A stretch of 27,030 nt of DNA from a virus: IMG/VR virus record IMGVR_UViG_3300047998_000103, positions 1-27,030 of that record; one strand, 5' to 3'. Below are positions 1-7,107 of the stretch, one piece after another. Below the pieces are notes generated by a model. It was not told the DNA's origin. It searched no databases and saw only the letters and a program-made list of their open reading frames with translations. The translations under genes and the position numbers were made by a program. Numbering within the stretch: the stretch's first letter is position 1; each line of letters opens with the position of its first letter.

Positions 1-909
1 CGCAACGGCAAGACCTTACGGCAGTATGTGTATAATTTTAATGAGGACGCATATACCAGTAATGACATATCCGTTTTGTCGTCGCACCTAATAAACAAAC
101 CTAAAGATATGGCAGTTTTGTCGGGTACTTCTTCTGACGATGCTAACTGGGTGTTTATAATTAACGAGGACGGTACGGGCGCTGTTTTAAATACGTTACG
201 ATCACAAGATATTAACGGGTTTACCAAATGGGTCAACGCTGACAGTGGCAGATTTATTGCCGGTAGCCCCCTGCCTTACTTGTTAGTATCTGCCTCCGTA
301 GTTAATAACGAGCTTTATATGGTTAATAAAGTAACAGGTGGCTCAAGTTTTAAATACTCTATTGAGCGGTGGAGCTTTGACTACTTGCTAGACTCTGCTG
401 TTAAGATAAGCAACATATCTAACACAGGCGTTACGTTGCCCGACTCGCACCTAAATAATGCAGAAGTTAGCGTGATTGCAAACGGCAACAACCTTGCAAA
501 ACGTACCGTTAGCTCTTTGGGTGCTTTAATTTTAACGGAAGAAGAATTGTCAGGAGGTGCAGTAGACCTAGAAATAGGGCTAAACTTTGTGCCTACCGTT
601 GTGCCAATGCCCCTTAACACAAACATGGGTTCAGGTTTTAATGTAATGCGCCAAAAGAAAATTACTAACATGAATTTAAGAGTTTATCAAAGCGGCGGCA
701 TTTATATTGACGGAAACCCTGTACCTGTCAGAAACTTTGGTGATTCTTCTGACAGTCCATTAGGTACGCCATTTAAGGTTAAAAGTGGTATTATAGAAAA
801 TAACAACGGTGGAAACGGGTGGGGCATTAACGTAGCGCCTAGAATTACTGTGCCAGATGCGGCTCCTTTTCACTTGCAAGCAATTCAATTCGAGGTAGAA
901 TCATCGTGA
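1..909 (+). CDS. Tail tubular protein B / nozzle-like protein, 3' part
   Basis: The frame is open from the first base, so the gene starts upstream and only its last 302 residues are visible. The visible start contains LRQYVYNFNEDAYTSNDIS, followed by a beta-rich stretch with VFIINEDGTGAVL. That pattern is usual in phage tail tubular/nozzle proteins (T7 gp12 type, about 800 residues), where the chain forms the distal tube through which DNA leaves. The end (FHLQAIQFEVESS) resembles the hydrophobic C-terminal strand of these proteins. It is followed, with a 4-base overlap, by small internal virion protein genes, the same order as T7 genes 12-14-15-16. The family call rests on motif memory and gene order; a P22 gp10-like stabilisation protein is the main alternative. 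Confidence 0.62.
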   Translation, partial: RNGKTLRQYVYNFNEDAYTSNDISVLSSHLINKPKDMAVLSGTSSDDANWVFIINEDGTGAVLNTLRSQDINGFTKWVNADSGRFIAGSPLPYLLVSASVVNNELYMVNKVTGGSSFKYSIERWSFDYLLDSAVKISNISNTGVTLPDSHLNNAEVSVIANGNNLAKRTVSSLGALILTEEELSGGAVDLEIGLNFVPTVVPMPLNTNMGSGFNVMRQKKITNMNLRVYQSGGIYIDGNPVPVRNFGDSSDSPLGTPFKVKSGIIENNNGGNGWGINVAPRITVPDAAPFHLQAIQFEVESS

Positions 910-1355
910 TTTTTACAATATTAGCTAAGTACGCGGCTAAGTACGGGGCCGCAACTTTAGCGGCGGCTTCTACAGCGGTCAGCACATATAGCGCAATAGA
1001 GACAGGCAAAGCGCAACAAGAAGAACTCGACCGTCAAGCCGAGGAAGAAAGAATAGCGGCACAAGGGCGGGAGCTACAGCGCCGAGAGCAGTTAAACGAG
1101 CAGTTAGCGGCTAACAATGCGGCATTAGCGGCTAGTGGCATAGCAACTGAGGGTACTCCCGCTAGTATAGCCCTAGAAAGTGCCAAAGCTATTAGCGCAA
1201 GTGAAGGCATGATAGGATTAAGCGAAAGGCTAAAGCAAGGCCAGTTAAGGCGGCAGGGTAAAATGGCACGAAGTGCGGCTAACTTAAACGCGGCTTCTAC
1301 TTTGTTAGAGGGCGGCTTGCAAACTTATCAAACGTACAAATCGGAAAACACCTAA
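906..1355 (+). CDS. Small internal virion protein (T7 gp14 position)
   Basis: A 149-residue, Ala/Gln/Glu-rich protein with a GTG start that overlaps the previous stop (GTGA). Residues 1-30 form a small-residue hydrophobic segment (KYGAATLAAASTAVSTYSAIETG). The rest is a charged helix with heptad-like Ala/Leu spacing (EELDRQAEEERIAAQGRELQRREQLNEQLAANNAALAASGIATEGTPASIALES is read here as one long amphipathic region), ending in TLLEGGLQTYQTYKSE. Small Ala-rich proteins of this kind with an SGIATEGTPA-type turn are common directly after the tail tube gene in podoviruses and are ejected with the DNA (T7 gp14 role). The function is inferred from position and composition, not from a catalytic motif. 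Translation is probably coupled to its neighbours on both sides. Confidence 0.55.
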   Translation: MIFTILAKYAAKYGAATLAAASTAVSTYSAIETGKAQQEELDRQAEEERIAAQGRELQRREQLNEQLAANNAALAASGIATEGTPASIALESAKAISASEGMIGLSERLKQGQLRRQGKMARSAANLNAASTLLEGGLQTYQTYKSENT

Positions 1356-3010
1356 TGGCTATTAAACCAATAAAACGATATGGCTTGCTTACACCTACGG
1401 GTGTAGACCCTACTGTGGGTAATCGCATGAAGGCTTTAGCGGGCGTAGCTGACGGTGTAAGAGGTTTAGCTGTAGGGATAGGCAAAGCTAAGGCTGAATC
1501 AGAAGCGCCAGCAGAAGCTCTTAGAGAGGCTAGAGAGGCTATTGAGGAAGGCCGTCCTGTAGAAAAGCGGGGCGTATTGGAGTTTGGGGCTGATACTTTT
1601 AACAAAAACCTTATTATGGGGTTTGCCGCAGGCAAGCAAAATGCTGTTGCTGATCTTGTGGCAAGAACGGCAGAGGAAAACCCTACCGATTTTGCAAAAT
1701 TTAGTTCGTTAGTTTCCGAAGGTTATAAGCCTATATTAAACGACCTTCCAGAAGAAGCAAGAATGTCTGTAGACAGCTTTTACAAAAAAGCGGTTTCTGT
1801 TGCAGGAGAAAACATTTTAACGGAGCAAAACAAAATTGCTCAAGCTAAAGCTGATAAAGAACAAGTGCAGGCCAATAATGCTTATGACGCTTTGCAAAGT
1901 AATTTAGCTGTTAGCGGGAACTTGCAGGCGTTAGCAGAATCTTTACGAGAGCAAGGTGAGGCTAATCAAGTTGCAGGCATAAAAGACTTTGAAAAATACG
2001 AAAAAGCCCGCCAAGAAAAAATAGCTGTGCTTGAGGTATCTACGGCGCTCGGAGAAGTTAGGCGAGGAATTATCAATGCCGAAATGCCACCCGAAAAAAA
2101 AGTCCAACAACTAAATGCTTTTATTAAAAATTTAAAAACTCAAGCAGTTTTGCAGGTTCCAGATTTAGAAAATGAAGGACAATTAAAAACTGTTGATGAT
2201 GCTCAAAGAAAAAAAATTATTAATGCTGTAGAAACAGAAGCAAAAGATTACAAAGCATTATTAGCAAAAGAAATAGAACAAAATACGCTTATAGACCGCA
2301 TCAACAAAGTGAAAAGCTATCAAGATTTGCGCGCTATGGTTTCCGAAGATAATCTGACAAGTGAGCAAAAGACCCTTAAAATTAACGAAGCATCTATGAA
2401 TGGCGAAATTGGCGACACAAGTGCGGGTATTTTGAGAAGATATGTTACGTCTAAAAAAGCACTTACGGCTACTACTAAGCCTGCCGAATACGGAGAGTTA
2501 ATTGACAGGGTTTATAATATTAATGCTCAATTTGCAGAAAGCGCAAAAGGGGCTGATTATTTGGAAGGCTTGCAAGCTATTGAAGAAGCGGCTTTAGTGT
2601 ATGTTACTAACGGCGATTTAACGCAAAAAGATTACAGCAAATTAATAAATGAAATTAACAATCTTACTGCGGCTAGAGAGGCTGGCGCGTTGTCTGAGTT
2701 AGCTGGCGACTACACTGCGGCTAAAAAAATAATTAACAACACCGTTAGGTCAGACTTGCGAGGCGAAACAATTACCCGCTTGTTTAGATTTGTAGAGCAA
2801 CAAATGTTAGAACTGGAAAGCCAAGACGAAAACTTGAGTCAAGATCAAAAAAGAAAGTTAAAAAGAAACCTTTGGAAACAGTATGCGCTTAGCGTTTCTA
2901 ACACTGTAGTCGAAGAAGAAAGGGAAAAAATGCGCCAAAAAGTAACTAACATTTTGCAAGAAGATAGCCAAGAATTGCCCCAAGGCGTAACCGTTAGGCG
3001 CGTTCAATGA
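1355..3010 (+). CDS. Internal virion protein, coiled-coil (T7 gp15 position)
   Basis: A 551-residue, strongly helical, Lys/Glu/Ala/Gln-rich protein without a signal peptide or clear membrane segment. It starts at an ATG that shares one base with the previous stop (TAATG). The N-terminal 60 residues are basic (MAIKPIKRYGLLTPTG) and the rest reads as long helices (e.g. EILTEQNKIAQAKADKEQ near 155). No enzymatic motif is seen. Its place between the gp14-like gene and the very large ejection protein matches T7 gene 15, whose product forms part of the periplasmic DNA-ejection tunnel; T7 gp15 is longer (about 750 residues). It overlaps the next gene by 4 bases (ATGA), so the ejection proteins are made as a coupled set. 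The assignment is by synteny and fold character only. Confidence 0.5.
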   Translation: MAIKPIKRYGLLTPTGVDPTVGNRMKALAGVADGVRGLAVGIGKAKAESEAPAEALREAREAIEEGRPVEKRGVLEFGADTFNKNLIMGFAAGKQNAVADLVARTAEENPTDFAKFSSLVSEGYKPILNDLPEEARMSVDSFYKKAVSVAGENILTEQNKIAQAKADKEQVQANNAYDALQSNLAVSGNLQALAESLREQGEANQVAGIKDFEKYEKARQEKIAVLEVSTALGEVRRGIINAEMPPEKKVQQLNAFIKNLKTQAVLQVPDLENEGQLKTVDDAQRKKIINAVETEAKDYKALLAKEIEQNTLIDRINKVKSYQDLRAMVSEDNLTSEQKTLKINEASMNGEIGDTSAGILRRYVTSKKALTATTKPAEYGELIDRVYNINAQFAESAKGADYLEGLQAIEEAALVYVTNGDLTQKDYSKLINEINNLTAAREAGALSELAGDYTAAKKIINNTVRSDLRGETITRLFRFVEQQMLELESQDENLSQDQKRKLKRNLWKQYALSVSNTVVEEEREKMRQKVTNILQEDSQELPQGVTVRRVQ

Positions 3011-6000
3011 AATACACTTATGAAATTGTAATTGACGGTGAAAAATACGCGGTAGACTCTGAATCAGAATTGACAGATATACAAGCATATAACTATGCCT
3101 TTAACTCTTTGCAGGAATTAGATCGCGGAAAACCGAGTGAAGGCTTTTCTGCTGAAACGCAAGCAGTATTAGAATCTTATAGTTTGCCTACAGCACCCTC
3201 GGCCATTACTTTTGACTCAACTAATGAGCAAGGGCTACCCCTTATTGAGCAAAGAGAAGCAGATAGGCAGGGAATAATTGACCTTGCAAAATCTAGGTTT
3301 TCTCCCGAAACTGTTAAAATGTGGGAAAGCACTCCTATTGACATTGGGGAAGTGGGCGATTTTATAGAATGGTCTCAAATACTGCCTGCTGGCGGGTTTG
3401 TGCAGGGAGCGCAAGCCTTAAAGCTAATGGATATTTCTGAAAAAATAAACCAAGGCGAAGAAGTTAAAGACTCTGACAAAGCATACCTTGATCAATGGAT
3501 AGATAAATCTATTGAAATGGATATTAGGGGCATGACTTTTGGGGGTAAGTTTCGTTACTACGGCGAACAAATGCCTGCATTTATGGCTGAATTTGCGGCT
3601 ACTGGTGGAGTAGGTAAATCGGCTCAAGTTGCCGCAGTAAAAGGTACGCAGTCGTTAATTAAAAACAAGGTATTAAGTCAGGCGGCAGGCGCTACAGCAA
3701 GGGTAGCTGCTCAGAGTGCCATGCTTATGCCAACGCAGGGATTTAGGGCATACGGCAATGTACGAATGTCAGAAGGCTTAGAGGTTACTGACACAGGGCA
3801 AGCTATTTTTAGAGAGGCTAAAGAATCCCCAGCAATTAGCGCATTAAAGGCATACGGATATGTTAGCGCCGAAGTTGCCTCAGAATTAAGCGGGTTAGCT
3901 GTTGCCTCTAAACTAGCTAAGTCTCCAACTTTTCAGCAAGGCAAAATGGCTTTAAAAAGTGCGGCGATTACAAGTATTAACAAGTTACCTGCAAAATTAA
4001 AAAACAATTTGTACGGGGCTTACAAAGCAATACAGCCTAACGCAAGAATGTCTGAAATATTTACTCGCGCAGGGTGGAACGGAATGCTTTTGGAGCTAGG
4101 AGAGGAGCGCGTAGCAGACGTATTGCGCGAATCAGTAGACTTAGCTTTAACCGAAGGCTATACCATGTCAGACGTTTTAGAAGGAATTACACCAGACGCA
4201 GAGCAATTGCTTTTAGAGTCGGGCTTAATTATGACAATGGGAGGCGCTAAAGCTGGCGGCAACTTATTAGCTAATATGCTAGTCAAAAAAGGTATGACAC
4301 CAAACGAGGCGCAAGACTCCGTAGAGTCTATGAGTTCTTTAGAGCAAGACGCATTAATAGACGAACAAGTTACAGTTAATCAAACAAAAGAGCAGTTAGC
4401 GGCACCTATTTCGGAATCCACTGAAATAAAAGAGGCCGCAGACGCGCAAGGCGAATCTACCCCTAGTCTTATAACTAGCGCACAACAAGACCAGTTAGCG
4501 GCAGGTAGGCCAATGGCGCAAGTAGACGCTAACGAATCTATTTTTAATGATTTATATTATCAATGGATTGATGATATGGGGGCGCTTGTTGATCTTTCTA
4601 AAGCCGCCGCTAAGGAAGGCAAGGACAATATGTTGGAGTCGAGCGTCAGATTGTATCAGGGCGTTTCCGGCATGGCGCTTTCTTCTTTAAACAATGGCAC
4701 AACTATTGTAAACGAGCAAGGCAAGTTAGAGCAAACGGGTAAAGGTTTGCGGGCTATTATGGAAGATTTTGATTTTAACGCCCAAACTATTGAGCCAAAC
4801 AAAAAGGCTAGAGAGCAAGACCTTGTAGATTACATGATAGCGCGAAGATACGCTTTAGATTTAACTAACCGAGAAGATGTCGAAGTTACAGAGGAACAGT
4901 CAAAAAAATCTATTGAAACGCTTGCCTATATGTCAGCCAAGTATGGCGACACTATGACGTTAATAGATACGTCCGTTCAGGAAATTTACGAATATCAAGA
5001 CAGGCTTCTTCAAATGCTTGTGTCTTTTGATGTTATGTCGCAAAAAAAATACGACACAATCAAAAAAGAAAACCCTAATTACATTCCTTTTCAACGGGTA
5101 ATGGATGAAGAATACGGAATAGAATCAGGTTTGCAGGGTATGCAATTAAAGACCGCTAGAACTTTTGCGGGTAAAAAGTTAAATCAAGTTATTAAAAAAA
5201 TACAAGGAAGCGACAAAGAAATAATCAACCCGATTGAATCTATTGTGCGAAATACTTTTAGAATTACCGATATTGCTTATCAGAACAGAATAGCAAAACA
5301 ACTTGTAGAGTTGGCTGATGTAATGCCGGAGTATGTAAGCAAAACAACCCCTGCAAAAATAAGCATAACAGACCCTAAAACGGGAGAGAAAAATTTTCGC
5401 ATTGCAGAGGTTCAGCCTGCCGATGTATTTACAGCGTTAATCAAAGGCGAGAAAAAATACTACAAAGCGCACCCGTCTATTATTGCGGCAATGAGTTCTA
5501 TGTCGCCAGAACAAATTACGGGCTTAGGGTGGCTGTTAAGCACTCCCGCTACAGTGCTTAGAACGGGCGCAACTATTACGCCAGAATTTATGGCTAGAAA
5601 TTTTATTAGGGATATTCACGGGTCTTATGTGTTTTCAGAGGCTCGGCCTACTCCTTTTGATGCCGCCAAAGGATTGTTAGCCAGAATAGGCAAGACGGAA
5701 TTGTACGAGCAATGGAGGGCTTCTGGCGCATCATTCAATAGTTACATGAACATTTCTGACAAAGGAATGCAAAAAGCCTATCAAGAAATATTTAAACAAG
5801 AAGGTAAGCTAACTCGGTATTTAAAAAACCCGTTAAACTTGCCGCAAGATATTGGCTCTGTTATTGAGCAAGGCGTCAGGATAGGAGTGTATAACGCGGC
5901 TAAAAGAAAAGGAATGACAGACGCGCAAGGAGCAATGGAGGCTAGAGACGCTAGTATAGATTTTGCTAGGGGCGGGAAGGCTAGTAAATTTATTAATCGG

Positions 6001-7068
6001 TATGTAGTTTTTTTTAACGCAGGAATGCAAAGCGCGGATAAATTTGTTAGGGCGGCTAAGAAAAACCCTAAAGGTTTTATTCTTGCTGCTACAGCTACAG
6101 TAACTATTCCGCAAGTTTTAATTACTGGGTATTATTTGTTTGTTGCACCAGAAGAAGAAAAAAAAGAATATTTGGAAATTCCCGAATGGCAAAGGGATAT
6201 GTTTTGGACTTTTAAAGTAGGCGATACATGGGCTAGATACCCCAAACCTTTTTCTATTGGGTTTGCTTTTGGTAGCTCTGTAGAGCGTTTGATGATTTGG
6301 CTTGATTCTCAAAATGACAATAGTTTTTTTGAGGTCTTTCGGGGTATATCTTCAGGGATAGTAGCATCGGTTAGCCCAGTGTATGAGCCTAGCGCCATTG
6401 TTCCTTCTCCCATAAAGACAGCGGCAGAATTAACAGCAAATTATAATTGGTTTCAAGGCAGAAGAATCTATCCAGAGTGGATGGAGAAACTGCCAAACGA
6501 AGAACAAAAAAATGCAGGAACATCGTTGACTGCTCAAGAGCTTGGAAAGGTGTTTGATTATTCGCCTGCTAAAATAGACCACATTATTAGATCAAGTTTA
6601 GCAACGTCAGGGCCATACATTACGGACGCAGGGGATGCCTTATTAAAACAAGTTAAAGAATGGAATGGAGAAGAAATCCCCAAAGACCCTACTAGTCCTG
6701 TAGATATGCCTTTGTTAAGAGCATTTACAATGAGATACCCTACTGGGGGAATGGCTAATAGCGTACAAGAATTTTACGAATTGTATACTAATTATGAAAA
6801 AGTAAAAAACGGGTTAAAGATTTTTGAAGATGAAAGGCTAGACAATTATCGAGACGAAAACCAAGCATTGATTAGCGTGTTTCCCGCTATCAAAAGAGCA
6901 GGCAAACGCATAGCTAGATACAACAAAAAACGCAAAGCGGTGTATAACGATTTAGAAATGTCTGGAAAAGAAAAAGAAACAGAGCTTAGATTTTTAGATG
7001 ATAATATTTTAGAAGAAGCTAGAATTGCTAACGAAGCATTACTTGAAGCACTAGAAGATTTACAGTAA
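3007..7068 (+). CDS. Large internal virion (ejection) protein, LPD38-like
   Basis: At 1353 residues it is the longest gene here, close to T7 gp16 (about 1320). The N-terminus (residues 1-40, YTYEIVIDGEKYAVDSES) is a small beta-rich domain. Residues 170-460 are helical with Gly/Ala-rich hydrophobic patches. NYIPFQRV lies at 691-698 and PEFMARNFIRDIHGSY at 859-874. A hydrophobic segment at 1023-1046 is followed by a Glu-rich stretch and PEWQRDMFW, and PKPFSIGFAFGSSVER begins at 1079. The last four are, to my memory, signatures of LPD38-type 'large polyvalent' phage proteins that enter the cell with the DNA. No lytic transglycosylase motif is evident, unlike T7 gp16. The ATG overlaps the previous stop (ATGA), giving one translational unit with the two genes before it. 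Confidence 0.62.
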   Translation: MKYTYEIVIDGEKYAVDSESELTDIQAYNYAFNSLQELDRGKPSEGFSAETQAVLESYSLPTAPSAITFDSTNEQGLPLIEQREADRQGIIDLAKSRFSPETVKMWESTPIDIGEVGDFIEWSQILPAGGFVQGAQALKLMDISEKINQGEEVKDSDKAYLDQWIDKSIEMDIRGMTFGGKFRYYGEQMPAFMAEFAATGGVGKSAQVAAVKGTQSLIKNKVLSQAAGATARVAAQSAMLMPTQGFRAYGNVRMSEGLEVTDTGQAIFREAKESPAISALKAYGYVSAEVASELSGLAVASKLAKSPTFQQGKMALKSAAITSINKLPAKLKNNLYGAYKAIQPNARMSEIFTRAGWNGMLLELGEERVADVLRESVDLALTEGYTMSDVLEGITPDAEQLLLESGLIMTMGGAKAGGNLLANMLVKKGMTPNEAQDSVESMSSLEQDALIDEQVTVNQTKEQLAAPISESTEIKEAADAQGESTPSLITSAQQDQLAAGRPMAQVDANESIFNDLYYQWIDDMGALVDLSKAAAKEGKDNMLESSVRLYQGVSGMALSSLNNGTTIVNEQGKLEQTGKGLRAIMEDFDFNAQTIEPNKKAREQDLVDYMIARRYALDLTNREDVEVTEEQSKKSIETLAYMSAKYGDTMTLIDTSVQEIYEYQDRLLQMLVSFDVMSQKKYDTIKKENPNYIPFQRVMDEEYGIESGLQGMQLKTARTFAGKKLNQVIKKIQGSDKEIINPIESIVRNTFRITDIAYQNRIAKQLVELADVMPEYVSKTTPAKISITDPKTGEKNFRIAEVQPADVFTALIKGEKKYYKAHPSIIAAMSSMSPEQITGLGWLLSTPATVLRTGATITPEFMARNFIRDIHGSYVFSEARPTPFDAAKGLLARIGKTELYEQWRASGASFNSYMNISDKGMQKAYQEIFKQEGKLTRYLKNPLNLPQDIGSVIEQGVRIGVYNAAKRKGMTDAQGAMEARDASIDFARGGKASKFINRYVVFFNAGMQSADKFVRAAKKNPKGFILAATATVTIPQVLITGYYLFVAPEEEKKEYLEIPEWQRDMFWTFKVGDTWARYPKPFSIGFAFGSSVERLMIWLDSQNDNSFFEVFRGISSGIVASVSPVYEPSAIVPSPIKTAAELTANYNWFQGRRIYPEWMEKLPNEEQKNAGTSLTAQELGKVFDYSPAKIDHIIRSSLATSGPYITDAGDALLKQVKEWNGEEIPKDPTSPVDMPLLRAFTMRYPTGGMANSVQEFYELYTNYEKVKNGLKIFEDERLDNYRDENQALISVFPAIKRAGKRIARYNKKRKAVYNDLEMSGKEKETELRFLDDNILEEARIANEALLEALEDLQ

Positions 7069-7074
7069 AAAATC

Positions 7075-7083
7075 TGATATAAT
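7075..7083 (+). promoter_or_regulatory. Extended -10 promoter for the tailspike gene
   Basis: TGATATAAT forms a perfect extended -10 element (TG-N-TATAAT) in the 39-base gap between the ejection protein stop and the tailspike ATG. No good -35 lies 16-18 bases upstream, which is tolerated for extended -10 promoters. It would start transcription about 20 bases before the tailspike gene, whose ribosome site is GAGG. Confidence 0.5.
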
Positions 7084-7107
7084 CAACAGAACTATTGAGG
7101 CTACAAA

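Noticed and set aside
381-671. Antisense ORF of about 96 codons inside the tail tube gene
   Set aside because: No ribosome site, no family pattern, and the + strand frame has clear protein signatures.
5833-6312. Antisense ORFs inside the large ejection protein gene
   Set aside because: They mirror the codon structure of the real gene and lack start signals.
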